Assembly (NCBI RefSeq): GCF_003337315.1
Contig: NZ_QPJV01000002.1
Location: 186,001 to 250,000 of the forward strand
DNA length: 64,000 nt
DNA from: Vagococcus fluvialis
GTDB lineage: Bacteria; Bacillota; Bacilli; Lactobacillales; Vagococcaceae
Direction of reading: 5' to 3'
Shown: piece by piece, positions 34,661 through 44,664 of the stretch
How the letters are laid out: the number at the start of each line of letters is the position of its first letter
How positions within the stretch are numbered: position 1 is the first letter of the stretch
Position numbers and translations under genes: made by a program
Notes under the pieces: model-generated
Told to the model about the DNA's origin: nothing
Seen by the model: only the letters and a program-made list of their open reading frames with translations
The model's database searches: none

Positions 34661-34804
34661 GATTAGTTGCAGAAGGTTTTATTTTTACAAATAAAAAGCG
34701 GTGTGAAATATTGTCCATACCCCTTTATTATAGGAAAACAAAGATAGATCGACCATATTTTATGCGTTCAATGTCTATTTTTGGTTTTTTTTTACTTAAA
34801 AACC

Positions 34805-34849
34805 TTATGTTACATCACTTGTAACATAAGTTTAACATTTGTAACATAA
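34805..34849 (+). promoter_or_regulatory. rpoB leader hairpin and direct repeat
   Basis: TTATGTTACA (34805-34814) can pair with TGTAACATAA at 34820-34829 or with the identical copy at 34840-34849, 20 bases further on. Two alternative hairpins that exclude each other sit 40 bases before the start codon. Confidence 0.55.
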
Positions 34850-34887
34850 AACTATTTTTGAAGCAAACTCAGAAGGGGTGACTTAAT

Positions 34888-37800
34888 TTGGTTGGACACG
34901 TTGTCAAATACGGAAAACACCGAGAAAGACGCAGTTATTCAAAGATTAGTGAAGTATTGGAACTGCCAAATTTAATTGAAATTCAAACAGATTCTTACAA
35001 ATGGTTCTTAGATGAAGGTTTAAGAGAAATGTTTGAAGATATTATGCCAATTACAGATTTTAGTGACAAGTTATCATTAGAATTTGTAGATTACGAAATG
35101 AAAGAACCTAAGTACACAGTAGAAGAAGCTCGTGCACATGACGCTAACTATTCAGCGCCAATCCATGTAACATTAAGACTAGACAACCAAGTAACTGGTG
35201 AAATCAAATCTCAAGAGGTATTCTTTGGAGATTTCCCATTAATGACTGAAATGGGTACATTCATCATCAATGGTGCAGAACGCGTTGTCGTATCACAGTT
35301 AGTTAGATCACCTGGTGTTTACTTTAATGGTAAAACTGAGAAAAATGGTCAACAAGGATTTGGTACAACAGTTATCCCTAACCGCGGGGCATGGTTAGAG
35401 TTAGAAACAGATGCTAAAAACTTATCTTACGCTCGTATCGACCGTACAAGAAAAATTCCATTTACAGTAGTGGTTCGTGCTTTAGGGTTTGGATCAGATT
35501 CTACTATTATGGAAATCTTCGGTGAGAGTGAAAGTTTACAAGCTACTATTGAAAAAGATATTCATAAAAACTCAGGAGATTCTCGTACAGAAGAAGCTCT
35601 TAAAGATGTTTATGAAAGATTACGTCCAGGTGAGCCAAAAACAGCTGAAAGTTCAAGAAACTTATTAAACTCTCGTTTCTTCGATCCAAAACGCTATGAT
35701 TTAGCTGCTGTAGGTCGTTACAAATTAAACAAAAAATTAAACTTAAAAACACGTTTATTAAACCAAACATTAGCTGAAACTTTAGTGGATCCTGAAACAG
35801 GAGAAATTGTTGCTGAAAAAGGAACTGTTATCTCTCGTCAAGTAATGGATACATTGGAAGAACATTTAGACAATGGTATTAATAGTGTTACTTACTATCC
35901 AAGTGAAGACGGTGTTGTAACTGAACCAATGACAGTTCAAGTTATTAAAGTTTTATCTCCCAAAGACCCAGAGCGCGTTGTTAACGTAATCGGTAACGGA
36001 AACTTAGAAGATAAAGTTAAAACAGTTCGTCCTGCTGATATTATTGCAACAATGAGTTACTTCTTAAACTTACAAGAAGACATTGGTAATGTTGATGATA
36101 TTGACCATTTAGGTAACCGTCGTATTCGTTCAGTTGGTGAGTTATTACAAAACCAATTCCGTATCGGTTTATCTCGTATGGAACGTGTGGTACGTGAGAG
36201 AATGTCTATCCAAGACACTGAAACATTGACTCCTCAACAATTGATTAATATCAGACCTGTTGTCGCTTCAATGAAAGAATTCTTTGGTTCTTCTCAGTTA
36301 TCTCAGTTCATGGACCAAACAAACCCATTAAGTGAGTTAACTCATAAACGTCGTCTATCTGCCTTAGGGCCTGGTGGTTTAACACGTGACCGTGCCGGAT
36401 ATGAAGTACGTGACGTTCACTACTCTCACTACGGTCGTATGTGTCCGATTGAAACACCTGAGGGACCGAATATCGGTCTTATCAACAGTTTATCAAGTTA
36501 CGCTAAAGTAAATAAATATGGATTTATCGAAACACCTTACCGTCGTGTAGACCGCGCTAATGGTAAAGTTACTGAGCATATTGATTATTTAACAGCTGAC
36601 GAGGAAGACCACTACATGGTAGCTCAAGCGAACTCTCCATTAAATGAAGACGGAAGCTTTGCTGAAGAATTAGTAATGGCTCGTATCCAAAGTGAAAACT
36701 TAGAAGTTTCAATTGAAAAAGTTGACTACATGGACGTTTCTCCAAAACAAGTAGTTGCGGTAGCGACAGCATGTATTCCTTTCTTAGAAAACGATGACTC
36801 TAACCGTGCACTTATGGGAGCGAACATGCAACGTCAGGCTGTTCCATTAATTCAACCACGTTCTCCAATTGTTGGTACTGGTATGGAATATAAAGCTGCT
36901 CATGACTCAGGTGCAGCTCTTTTATGTAAACACGATGGTGTTGTTGAATATGTAGATGCTAAAGAAATCCGTGTTCGTCGTAATAACGGTGCTTTAGATA
37001 AATATAATGTGATTAAGTTCCACCGTTCAAATGCTGGTACAAGTTACAACCAACGCCCAATTGTTTCTTTAGGCGAAATCGTTGAAGCTGGAGATACTTT
37101 AGCAGATGGTTCTTCTATGGAACAAGGTGAAATGGCTTTAGGACAAAACGTTTTAGTAGCATTCATGACATGGGAAGGTTACAACTATGAGGATGCGATT
37201 ATTATGAGTCGTCGTCTTGTTAAAGACGATGTTTATACATCTATTCATATTGAAGAATATGAATCAGAAGCTCGTGATACAAAACTTGGACCTGAAGAAA
37301 TTACTCGTGAGTTACCAAACGTCGGAGACGACGCTCTTAAAGACTTAGACGAAATGGGTATTATCCGTATCGGTGCTGAAGTTAAAGATGGTGATTTATT
37401 AGTAGGTAAAGTAACGCCTAAAGGAGTTACTGAATTATCAGCTGAAGAGCGTTTATTACACGCTATCTTTGGTGAAAAAGCTCGTGAAGTTCGTGATACT
37501 TCATTACGTGTACCACATGGTGGTGGCGGTATTGTTCATGATGTTAAAATCTTTACTCGTGAAGCAGGAGACGAGTTAGCACCTGGTGTTAATATGTTAG
37601 TCCGTGTTTATATCGTTCAAAAACGTAAAATCAACGAAGGTGACAAGATGGCCGGTCGTCATGGTAATAAAGGGGTAGTTTCTCGTATTATGCCAGAAGA
37701 AGATATGCCGTTTCTTCCAGATGGAACACCTGTTGATATCATGTTAAACCCTCTTGGGGTACCTTCTCGTATGAATATCGGGCAAGTACTTGAGTTACAC

Positions 37801-38463
37801 TTAGGTATGGCTGCTCGTTCATTAGGTATTCATGTAGCAACTCCGGTATTTGATGGAGCTGACGAGGACGATGTATGGGCTACTGTAGCAGAAGCAGACT
37901 TAGCTCGTGATGCTAAAACTATCCTTTATGATGGACGTACTGGTGAACCATTTGATAACCGTATTTCTGTTGGGGTTATGTACATGCTGAAACTTGCTCA
38001 CATGGTTGATGACAAGCTACATGCTAGATCAATTGGACCATACTCATTAGTAACGCAACAACCACTTGGAGGTAAAGCTCAATTTGGTGGACAACGTTTT
38101 GGTGAGATGGAAGTTTGGGCTCTTGAAGCTTACGGAGCTGCTTACACATTACAAGAAATCTTAACTTACAAGTCAGATGACGTTGTAGGTCGTGTGAAAA
38201 CATATGAATCAATTGTTAAAGGTGAACCTATTCAAAAACCTGGTGTACCAGAATCATTCCGAGTTCTTGTAAAAGAATTACAAGCTTTAGGATTAGATAT
38301 GCGTGTATTAGATGCAGACGATCAAGAGCTTGAATTACGTGACATGGATGACGAAGATGATGATTTAATCACAGTGGATGCTTTAGCTAAATATGCTAAA
38401 GAGCAAGCTGAAAAAGAGAAATTAGAACAATCATTAAAAGATGCACAAGAAGGCAAGGAATAG
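34888..38463 (+). CDS. rpoB: RNA polymerase beta subunit
   Basis: 1191 residues, start TTG with AAGGGGTGA 7 bases upstream, as in enterococci (their first residues after the start are [15 protein letters not shown]; here [15 protein letters not shown]). The whole sequence aligns with RpoB: the rifampicin pocket [20 protein letters not shown].. at about residues 467-500 has the sensitive residues, EGYNYEDAI near 760 and [15 protein letters not shown] near 915 are catalytic-core regions. With RpoC it forms the catalytic centre of RNA polymerase. The leader contains repeats and structure that may set its level. rpoC follows after 54 bases. Confidence 0.99.
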   Translation: MVGHVVKYGKHRERRSYSKISEVLELPNLIEIQTDSYKWFLDEGLREMFEDIMPITDFSDKLSLEFVDYEMKEPKYTVEEARAHDANYSAPIHVTLRLDNQVTGEIKSQEVFFGDFPLMTEMGTFIINGAERVVVSQLVRSPGVYFNGKTEKNGQQGFGTTVIPNRGAWLELETDAKNLSYARIDRTRKIPFTVVVRALGFGSDSTIMEIFGESESLQATIEKDIHKNSGDSRTEEALKDVYERLRPGEPKTAESSRNLLNSRFFDPKRYDLAAVGRYKLNKKLNLKTRLLNQTLAETLVDPETGEIVAEKGTVISRQVMDTLEEHLDNGINSVTYYPSEDGVVTEPMTVQVIKVLSPKDPERVVNVIGNGNLEDKVKTVRPADIIATMSYFLNLQEDIGNVDDIDHLGNRRIRSVGELLQNQFRIGLSRMERVVRERMSIQDTETLTPQQLINIRPVVASMKEFFGSSQLSQFMDQTNPLSELTHKRRLSALGPGGLTRDRAGYEVRDVHYSHYGRMCPIETPEGPNIGLINSLSSYAKVNKYGFIETPYRRVDRANGKVTEHIDYLTADEEDHYMVAQANSPLNEDGSFAEELVMARIQSENLEVSIEKVDYMDVSPKQVVAVATACIPFLENDDSNRALMGANMQRQAVPLIQPRSPIVGTGMEYKAAHDSGAALLCKHDGVVEYVDAKEIRVRRNNGALDKYNVIKFHRSNAGTSYNQRPIVSLGEIVEAGDTLADGSSMEQGEMALGQNVLVAFMTWEGYNYEDAIIMSRRLVKDDVYTSIHIEEYESEARDTKLGPEEITRELPNVGDDALKDLDEMGIIRIGAEVKDGDLLVGKVTPKGVTELSAEERLLHAIFGEKAREVRDTSLRVPHGGGGIVHDVKIFTREAGDELAPGVNMLVRVYIVQKRKINEGDKMAGRHGNKGVVSRIMPEEDMPFLPDGTPVDIMLNPLGVPSRMNIGQVLELHLGMAARSLGIHVATPVFDGADEDDVWATVAEADLARDAKTILYDGRTGEPFDNRISVGVMYMLKLAHMVDDKLHARSIGPYSLVTQQPLGGKAQFGGQRFGEMEVWALEAYGAAYTLQEILTYKSDDVVGRVKTYESIVKGEPIQKPGVPESFRVLVKELQALGLDMRVLDADDQELELRDMDDEDDDLITVDALAKYAKEQAEKEKLEQSLKDAQEGKE

Positions 38464-38517
38464 ATAAGACTTGACCAATAGTTATTTCTGATAGATAAAG
38501 AAACGGAGGGACATCTT

Positions 38518-41500
38518 TTGATCGATGTAAATAAATTCGAAAGCATGCAAATCGGCTTAGCTTCTTCTGAAAAAATAAGAAGCTGGTCATACGGTGAAGT
38601 AAAAAAACCTGAAACAATTAATTACCGTACTTTAAAACCAGAACGTGATGGTCTTTTCTGTGAACGCATTTTCGGTCCTACTAAGGACTGGGAATGTGCT
38701 TGTGGAAAATATAAACGTATTCGTTATAAGGGAATCGTTTGTGACCGTTGTGGAGTTGAGGTGACACGTTCTAAAGTTCGTCGTGAACGTATGGCTCATA
38801 TTGAGTTAGCAGCACCAGTAACACACATTTGGTACTTCAAAGGAATTCCAAGTCGTATGGGTCTTGTACTTGATATGAGTCCTCGTGCCTTGGAAGAAAT
38901 CATCTACTTTGCATCATATGTAGTAACAGATGCAGGAGATACTTCTTTAGAAGTGAAACAATTATTAACAGAGCGCGAATACCGCGAAAAACGTCAACAA
39001 TATGGACAAGGTTTCCAAGCTGGAATGGGTGCTGAAGCAATCAAACGCCTACTGGAAAATGTTGATGCTGAAAAAGAAGTTGTTGAATTAAAAGAAGAAT
39101 TAAAAACAGCACAAGGTCAAAAAAGAACTCGTGCAATCCGTCGTCTAGATATTTTAGAAGCATTTAGAACTTCTGGAAATGAACCTAACTGGATGGTAAT
39201 GGACGTTGTGCCAATTATTCCTCCAGATTTACGTCCAATGGTTCAATTAGAGGGTGGACGTTTTGCAACAAGTGATTTAAATGACTTATACCGTCGTGTT
39301 ATTAACCGTAATAACCGTCTAAAACGTTTATTAGACCTTAATGCACCTGGTATCATCGTTCAAAATGAGAAACGTATGTTACAAGAAGCTGTAGATGCTT
39401 TGATTGATAATGGTCGTCGTGGTCGTCCAGTTACTGGACCAGGTAACCGCCCACTTAAATCTCTATCTCATATGCTTAAAGGTAAACAAGGACGTTTCCG
39501 TCAAAACTTACTTGGAAAACGTGTTGACTATTCAGGTCGTTCGGTAATCGTTGTTGGGCCATTCCTAAAAATGTACCAATGTGGTTTACCAAAAGAAATG
39601 GCTATTGAATTATTCAAACCATTTGTGATGCATGAATTAGTTAAACGTGAAATTGCAAGTAACATTAAAAATGCTAAGCGCCAAATTGAGCGTCAAGAAG
39701 ATGCTGTTTGGGACGTATTAGAAGATGTTATTAAAGAACATCCAGTATTACTTAACCGAGCACCTACATTACATAGACTTGGTATCCAAGCTTTCGAGCC
39801 TGTTTTAGTTGAAGGTCGCGCAATTCGTCTTCACCCATTAGTATGTGAGGCTTATAATGCCGACTTTGATGGGGACCAAATGGCGGTTCACGTTCCTTTA
39901 AGCGAAGAAGCACAAGCAGAAGCACGTCTTTTAATGTTAGCTGCACAAAATATCCTTAACCCTAAAGATGGTAAACCTGTTGTTACACCATCTCAAGATA
40001 TGGTTCTTGGTAACTACTATTTAACAATGGAAGAGCCAGGACAAATCGGTGAAGGTATGGTATTTAGAAACTTAGACGAAGTTGTCTTAGCATGGAGAAA
40101 TGGTTACGTACATTTACATTCTCGTATTGGTTTACAAACAAGCTCAATGCCTGAAAAACCATTTACTGAATGGCAACGTGATCGTATCTTAATTACAACT
40201 GCTGGTAAAGTTATCTTTAATGAAATTATGCCACCAGAATTCCCTTACTTAAATGAGCCAACTGACTACAACTTAACAGTTCAAACTCCTGATAAGTATT
40301 TTGTAGAAGCTGGAACTGATATTCCTGCCCACATTGCTGAGCAAGAAAAAATCGGACCATTCAAGAAGAAAAACTTAGGTAACATCATTGCTGAGGTCTT
40401 CAAACGCTTCAAGATTACTGAAACATCAAAAATGTTAGATAGAATGAAAGACTTAGGTTACAAACATTCTACTTACGCTGGTATGACAGTAGGGATTGCG
40501 GATATCGTTGTCTTACATGAAAAACAAGGCATGATTGAAGAAGCTCATAAACAAGTAGATGCTGTTACTAAACAATTCCGTCGTGGTTTAATCACTGATG
40601 ACGAGCGTTATGAGCGCGTTATTGGTATTTGGAATGCAACAAAAGATGCTATCCAAATTAAACTGATGGAAAGTTTAGATGACCGTAACCCAATCTTTAT
40701 GATGTCTGACTCTGGTGCCCGTGGTAACATTTCCAACTTTACTCAGCTTGCTGGTATGCGTGGACTTATGGCCGCACCTAATGGACGTATCATGGAGTTA
40801 CCGATTGTATCTAACTTCCGTGAAGGATTAACAGTCTTAGAAATGTTTATCTCAACTCACGGTGCTCGTAAAGGTATGACGGATACGGCCCTTAAAACTG
40901 CCGATTCAGGTTACTTAACTCGTCGTTTAGTAGACGTTGCCCAAGATGTTATCATTCGTGAAACAGATTGTGGAACTGATCGTGGTTTAGATATTAAAGC
41001 AATCAGAGAAGGTAATGAAATCATTGAAACTCTTGAAGAGCGTATGTTAGGTCGTTACACACGTAAGTCTGTAATTAACCCTGAAACAGGTGCTAAAATC
41101 ATTGGTGCCAATGAAATTATTACTGAAGATATTGTTAAAGAAATTACTGACGCTGGAATCGAAGAAATTTCAATCCGCTCAGTATACACATGTAATACAA
41201 AACACGGTGTATGTAAACACTGTTACGGACGTAACTTAGCTACAGGTTCTGAAGTAGAAGTTGGGGAAGCAGTTGGTACAATTGCCGCTCAATCTATCGG
41301 TGAGCCTGGTACTCAGTTAACAATGCGTACCTTCCATACGGGTGGGGTTGCTGGTGATGATATCACTCAAGGTTTACCTCGTATCCAAGAGATCTTTGAA
41401 GCACGTAATCCTAAAGGGGTTGCTGTTGTTTCTGAAGTTGCTGGAGAAGTTATTGAAATTTCTGAAGATGCAGCTGATCGTACGAAAGAAGTTATCGTTA

Positions 41501-42168
41501 AAGGAACTACAGATACAAGAACTTACAGCGTCCCTTATACATCACGTATGAAAGTTGCTGAAGGTGACATTATCGAACGTGGTACTCCGTTAACAGAAGG
41601 TTCTATTGAGCCAAAACAATTATTAACAATTACAGATGTGTTAACTGTTGAAAACTACTTACTTAAAGAGGTACAAAAAGTTTACCGTATGCAAGGGGTA
41701 GAAATCGGAGATAAACATATCGAAGTTATGGTTCGTCAAATGTTACGTAAAGTCCGTGTGATGGATCCAGGTGATTCAGATATCTTACCAGGTACTTTAC
41801 TTGATATTAGTGAATTCAAAGAGCGTAACTACAATACATTAGTAGCCGGTGGAACACCTGCGACAGGTCGCCCAGTGTTACTAGGTATTACGAAAGCCTC
41901 TCTTGAAACAAATAGTTTCTTATCTGCAGCTTCATTCCAGGAAACAACTCGTGTGTTAACTGATGCAGCGATTCGTGGTAAGAAAGACCACTTACTTGGA
42001 CTTAAAGAAAATGTTATTATCGGTAAGATTATTCCTGCCGGTACTGGTATGCCAAAATACCGTAACATGGAACCAAAAGAAGTGGGCGTTGCTAGTGAAA
42101 ATGTTTATAGTATCAGTGACATTGAAGCACAAATGGCAGCAGCTGACGCATTAAAAGCAAAAGACTAA
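38518..42168 (+). CDS. rpoC: RNA polymerase beta' subunit
   Basis: 1216 residues, TTG start behind CGGAGGGA. The zinc site [19 protein letters not shown] lies near residues 60-78, the magnesium-binding NADFDGDQM near residue 447, the bridge helix [19 protein letters not shown] near 735, and the second zinc cluster C..C..HGVCKHC near 890. These define the catalytic beta' subunit. It is co-transcribed with rpoB and followed by a strong terminator. Confidence 0.99.
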   Translation: MIDVNKFESMQIGLASSEKIRSWSYGEVKKPETINYRTLKPERDGLFCERIFGPTKDWECACGKYKRIRYKGIVCDRCGVEVTRSKVRRERMAHIELAAPVTHIWYFKGIPSRMGLVLDMSPRALEEIIYFASYVVTDAGDTSLEVKQLLTEREYREKRQQYGQGFQAGMGAEAIKRLLENVDAEKEVVELKEELKTAQGQKRTRAIRRLDILEAFRTSGNEPNWMVMDVVPIIPPDLRPMVQLEGGRFATSDLNDLYRRVINRNNRLKRLLDLNAPGIIVQNEKRMLQEAVDALIDNGRRGRPVTGPGNRPLKSLSHMLKGKQGRFRQNLLGKRVDYSGRSVIVVGPFLKMYQCGLPKEMAIELFKPFVMHELVKREIASNIKNAKRQIERQEDAVWDVLEDVIKEHPVLLNRAPTLHRLGIQAFEPVLVEGRAIRLHPLVCEAYNADFDGDQMAVHVPLSEEAQAEARLLMLAAQNILNPKDGKPVVTPSQDMVLGNYYLTMEEPGQIGEGMVFRNLDEVVLAWRNGYVHLHSRIGLQTSSMPEKPFTEWQRDRILITTAGKVIFNEIMPPEFPYLNEPTDYNLTVQTPDKYFVEAGTDIPAHIAEQEKIGPFKKKNLGNIIAEVFKRFKITETSKMLDRMKDLGYKHSTYAGMTVGIADIVVLHEKQGMIEEAHKQVDAVTKQFRRGLITDDERYERVIGIWNATKDAIQIKLMESLDDRNPIFMMSDSGARGNISNFTQLAGMRGLMAAPNGRIMELPIVSNFREGLTVLEMFISTHGARKGMTDTALKTADSGYLTRRLVDVAQDVIIRETDCGTDRGLDIKAIREGNEIIETLEERMLGRYTRKSVINPETGAKIIGANEIITEDIVKEITDAGIEEISIRSVYTCNTKHGVCKHCYGRNLATGSEVEVGEAVGTIAAQSIGEPGTQLTMRTFHTGGVAGDDITQGLPRIQEIFEARNPKGVAVVSEVAGEVIEISEDAADRTKEVIVKGTTDTRTYSVPYTSRMKVAEGDIIERGTPLTEGSIEPKQLLTITDVLTVENYLLKEVQKVYRMQGVEIGDKHIEVMVRQMLRKVRVMDPGDSDILPGTLLDISEFKERNYNTLVAGGTPATGRPVLLGITKASLETNSFLSAASFQETTRVLTDAAIRGKKDHLLGLKENVIIGKIIPAGTGMPKYRNMEPKEVGVASENVYSISDIEAQMAAADALKAKD

Positions 42169-42195
42169 ACTAGTTTAATTACTAGTTAAATTAAA

Positions 42196-42240
42196 GACCT
42201 GAAATGTAAGTAATGATACTTATGTTTCAGGCCTTTTTTA
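42196..42240. terminator. Terminator after rpoC
   Basis: GACCTGAAATGTAAGT / ACTTATGTTTCAGGCC stem and seven T, ending where the convergent peptidase gene stops. Confidence 0.88.
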
Positions 42241-42687
42241 TTAAAAAAATAAACTTGTTATGATTAAAGAAAAAGTTAAAAAAGGAACAAATGGAAGTTT
42301 TTTTAAAGGTTGTGCATAAATACTGTTAATAAGTAATAAAAAGATGATTCCTGTAGCTGATGCTAGTAGTAAAAGATAAAGTAGTTGTTCAAAAGAAATA
42401 AAATAAGCGTAAATTATTAACAACTTGATATCTCCACCACCAATAGTTTGTGGATAAAAATAAGTTAAACAAAAGAAAAAGAGAATTAGACTCATAGGAA
42501 GTAACAACTTATTAACAGAAAAAGGAAAAGTCTGTTGATAGCTTAAAAATGCGAATAAAGAAAATGGGTATAAAATTTTTGGTTCGACGGTTAGATAAAG
42601 TAAGTCAGTTATACTGAGTAAAAGGCTCATTAACCACAGCAAAAGTAAATAAGAATCTCTTGGTAAGACTAAAAAATGAAACATCAT
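42241..42687 (-). CDS. A24 prepilin peptidase-like protein, short form
   Basis: 148 residues from the ATG at 42687 (GGAGG just upstream; the next ATG at 42684 is equally possible). Five to six membrane helices. The two catalytic aspartates are in SITDLLYL near residue 27 and in the hallmark GGGDIKLL near residue 85. Type IV prepilin peptidases such as competence ComC are about 220 residues and carry an extra N-terminal methyltransferase part with a cysteine motif; that part is absent here and nothing like it is upstream. It would process prepilin-like competence proteins if active. Confidence 0.75.
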   Translation of the reverse strand: MMFHFLVLPRDSYLLLLWLMSLLLSITDLLYLTVEPKILYPFSLFAFLSYQQTFPFSVNKLLLPMSLILFFFCLTYFYPQTIGGGDIKLLIIYAYFISFEQLLYLLLLASATGIIFLLLINSIYAQPLKKLPFVPFLTFSLIITSLFF

Positions 42688-42798
42688 ACACCTCCTTTTA
42701 TATAAAATTAGTAAAAGGGAGGTTTTTCTATAAATAATCATCTTTTTTTCACTATTTTGTGATATAGTGTATTTGAATTTATTTGAGGGGATTTTAAA

Positions 42799-43509
42799 AT
42801 GAAGAAAAAAATATATATCATCGTTAGTGCTGTTTTGTTAGTAATAACTTTAACAGGCTGTTTTAAAAAGAATATGGAAGCAGATGAGGTAGGCTCTCTT
42901 TTTGTGGAGCATTTTATTTTTCAGAAAAAAGAAGCTGAATTTAAAGAAAATTTTGTGGATGGAGAGTTATTAAGTAAGCAGTTATTACTGATGACAAGCA
43001 CTTTTGAGGATACTTTTTCTAATGTGTTTGATTCTGTTGCGACTAATTTTTCACCTGAGGAGAAGAATCAGTTATCAACAGGTTTGATGAAGAGTGTGAG
43101 AGAACATAGTCATTACAAAGTTAAGACAGAAAAAATAGATAAAAATAGAATTCAAGTTGCCTATACGATACATGGTTTAGATTATTCTGATTTAGTGGAA
43201 AAAACCTTAGAAAGTATTTTTAAAGAACTGATGAAAAATCCAGAGTATTCTGATGAAAGTGGTAAAAAGGGGTTGCTTCAAGCTTTTGATCAGAGTTTAG
43301 AAAGTGCCAAACCTGTGGAAAAATCAGTTGAAGTCTCTTTAGTTTTTGAGAAAAATAAGAAAAAGTGGGAATTATCTAAAAATCAAGATAACGAGTTAGA
43401 AGAGCTGCTGTTTTCTTTTATATCAGGGACAAATGATAAAGTTCAATATGAAAAAGACATGAATCAGATGTTAGAAAGAGCGATTAAAAATGCTTCAAAT
43501 TCGTTATAA
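42799..43509 (+). CDS. Lipoprotein, 236 aa, unknown function
   Basis: A signal peptide with lipobox LTGC (cysteine at about residue 21) is followed by a charged soluble domain, helical in the first half, resembling the DUF5105-type enterococcal/streptococcal lipoproteins, though that match is from memory. It would be anchored on the outer face of the membrane. It has GAGGGG before the ATG and its own terminator, and is unrelated to the beta-glucoside genes that follow. Confidence 0.75.
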   Translation: MKKKIYIIVSAVLLVITLTGCFKKNMEADEVGSLFVEHFIFQKKEAEFKENFVDGELLSKQLLLMTSTFEDTFSNVFDSVATNFSPEEKNQLSTGLMKSVREHSHYKVKTEKIDKNRIQVAYTIHGLDYSDLVEKTLESIFKELMKNPEYSDESGKKGLLQAFDQSLESAKPVEKSVEVSLVFEKNKKKWELSKNQDNELEELLFSFISGTNDKVQYEKDMNQMLERAIKNASNSL

Positions 43510-43510
43510 A

Positions 43511-43548
43511 AAACAATTGTAAGGATAAAAACTTACAATTGTTTTTTT
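43511..43548 (+). terminator. Terminator after the lipoprotein gene
   Basis: AAACAATTGTAAG / CTTACAATTGTTT stem, 8-base loop, T-run. Confidence 0.85.
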
Positions 43549-43554
43549 GTTTGC

Positions 43555-43583
43555 TTGACAACGCTTTCTGCACATGCTAATAT
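43555..43583 (+). promoter_or_regulatory. Beta-glucoside operon promoter with cre-like overlap
   Basis: TTGACA (43555-43560), 17 bases, TAATAT (43578-43583). TGACAACGCTTTCT (43556-43569) resembles a cre site with two deviations, so CcpA could block this promoter. Confidence 0.65.
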
Positions 43584-43602
43584 CTAGGTACATAAAACAC
43601 GC

Positions 43603-43677
43603 GGAGTGTAACTGATACGATCAGGCACCACCAAGTCTTTAGTAGTCGATGGAACTGCTTTAGTTTGGTGTTTTTTT
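43603..43677 (+). promoter_or_regulatory. RAT antiterminator site and overlapping terminator
   Basis: GGAGTGTAACTGATACGATC followed by AGGCACCACC (43603-43632) has the layout of the ribonucleic antiterminator bound by LicT/BglG proteins. Its 3' end shares CACCAA with a terminator closed by TTGGTG (43665-43670) and seven T. When the antiterminator protein binds the RAT hairpin the terminator cannot form. Confidence 0.8.
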
Positions 43678-43699
43678 GTTTCAAACGGGGAGTGATGAT

Positions 43700-44539
43700 G
43701 TGTATTCTACAGTAAAATCGCTAAATAACAACTTAGTACTGGCTCATGATGAAAAACAAGAAGAGTATGTTTTGTTTGGAAAAGGGATAGGCTTTAAAAA
43801 GAAACCTGGGGATCCAATCGAAGAGTTATTAATTACTAAAATCTTTCATGGGAAAGATTACCAAAACATCTCTGAACTGATGGAGAGTATTTCGCCAGAT
43901 GTTCTTTCAGTAACTGAATTTATTGTCGATGCTGGTGAAACGTATTTAGGGAAAAAATTAAATACTAGTCTATTAATATCGCTAGCAGATCATATTCAAA
44001 GTGCTATTAATCGTCAGAAAGATGGTATCGAGTTTGGAGATAGTTCCCTCCAATGGGAGATTCCTTTTCTATACGTAAAAGAATCTAAAATTGGGAAAAA
44101 AGCATTAGCTATTATTTCTGAAAAATTAGGTGTCGATTTACCTGAAATGGAAGCTGCTTTTATTGCTCTACATTTTGTTAATGCGCAAGATGGCTTAGAG
44201 TCAATGGATGAAACCATGTTAATTACGGAAATTACAAAGAGTATTGTTAAAACCATTCAAGCCCTATTTGAAGTATCACTGAATAAGGAAAGTATGAATT
44301 ACTCAAGATTTGTGACTCATATTCGTTACTTTATGAATCGTCAAATTCATAAAGAGGAAATGACATCAAATGCTAACGATAATTTATATCAAATTATTCA
44401 AGATCAGTATCCAAAAAGTTATGCCTGTGGTTTGATGATCAGAGAGATGTTAAAAAGAGAATATAATTTAGATGTGAGTGATGATGAGATGATTTATTTA
44501 ATCATTCATATTGAAAGAGTTGTATCCGAAACTAAATAA
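43700..44539 (+). CDS. BglG/LicT-family transcription antiterminator
   Basis: 279 residues. Start GTG at 43700 (GGGGAG 7 bases upstream) gives MYSTVKSLNNNLVLAHDEK, matching the RNA-binding CAT domain start of LicT (KVINNNV..); a TTG at 43676 lies within the leader terminator. After the CAT domain (to residue 55, KGIGFKKKPGD) come two PRD modules with the regulatory histidines in SLADHIQSAI, ALHFVNA and IHIERV segments. When phosphorylated by HPr and relieved of EII inhibition it binds the RAT and lets transcription continue. It controls its own leader and probably the PTS gene downstream. Confidence 0.93.
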   Translation: MYSTVKSLNNNLVLAHDEKQEEYVLFGKGIGFKKKPGDPIEELLITKIFHGKDYQNISELMESISPDVLSVTEFIVDAGETYLGKKLNTSLLISLADHIQSAINRQKDGIEFGDSSLQWEIPFLYVKESKIGKKALAIISEKLGVDLPEMEAAFIALHFVNAQDGLESMDETMLITEITKSIVKTIQALFEVSLNKESMNYSRFVTHIRYFMNRQIHKEEMTSNANDNLYQIIQDQYPKSYACGLMIREMLKREYNLDVSDDEMIYLIIHIERVVSETK

Positions 44540-44567
44540 CTAATAGGTGTGTAACTATTTTGGCATT

Positions 44568-44634
44568 AACCTAAACAAATTTTTAAAAGAGCTTTTTGTG
44601 AGCTTTTTTAGGAAATTTGTTTAGGTTTTTTCTT
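44568..44634 (+). terminator. Hairpin between antiterminator and PTS genes
   Basis: AACCTAAACAAATTT / AAATTTGTTTAGGTT stem around an inner AGAGCTTTTTGTGAGCTTT loop, ending in a T-run. No second RAT sequence was recognised beside it. Confidence 0.75.
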
Positions 44635-44664
44635 TACTCAAATAAAAATTAGGAGTGAATCAAA

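Larger units (their letters stand above)
33810..34887. other. 1.08-kb non-coding region upstream of rpoB
   Basis: It begins with a terminator (33812-33850), then about 600 very AT-rich bases in which nothing was recognised, then a structured stretch ending in a terminator (34446-34627), then a consensus promoter (34632-34660) and a rpoB leader of about 220 bases with repeats at 34805-34849. A frame on the minus strand at 34464-34718 was rejected. Confidence 0.7.

Noticed and set aside
34464-34718. 84-residue minus-strand frame in the rpoB upstream region
   Set aside because: It runs through a strong terminator and the rpoB promoter, has no convincing ribosome site, and its composition looks random.
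41829-42068. 79-residue antisense frame in rpoC
   Set aside because: Antisense shadow of a highly conserved coding region.
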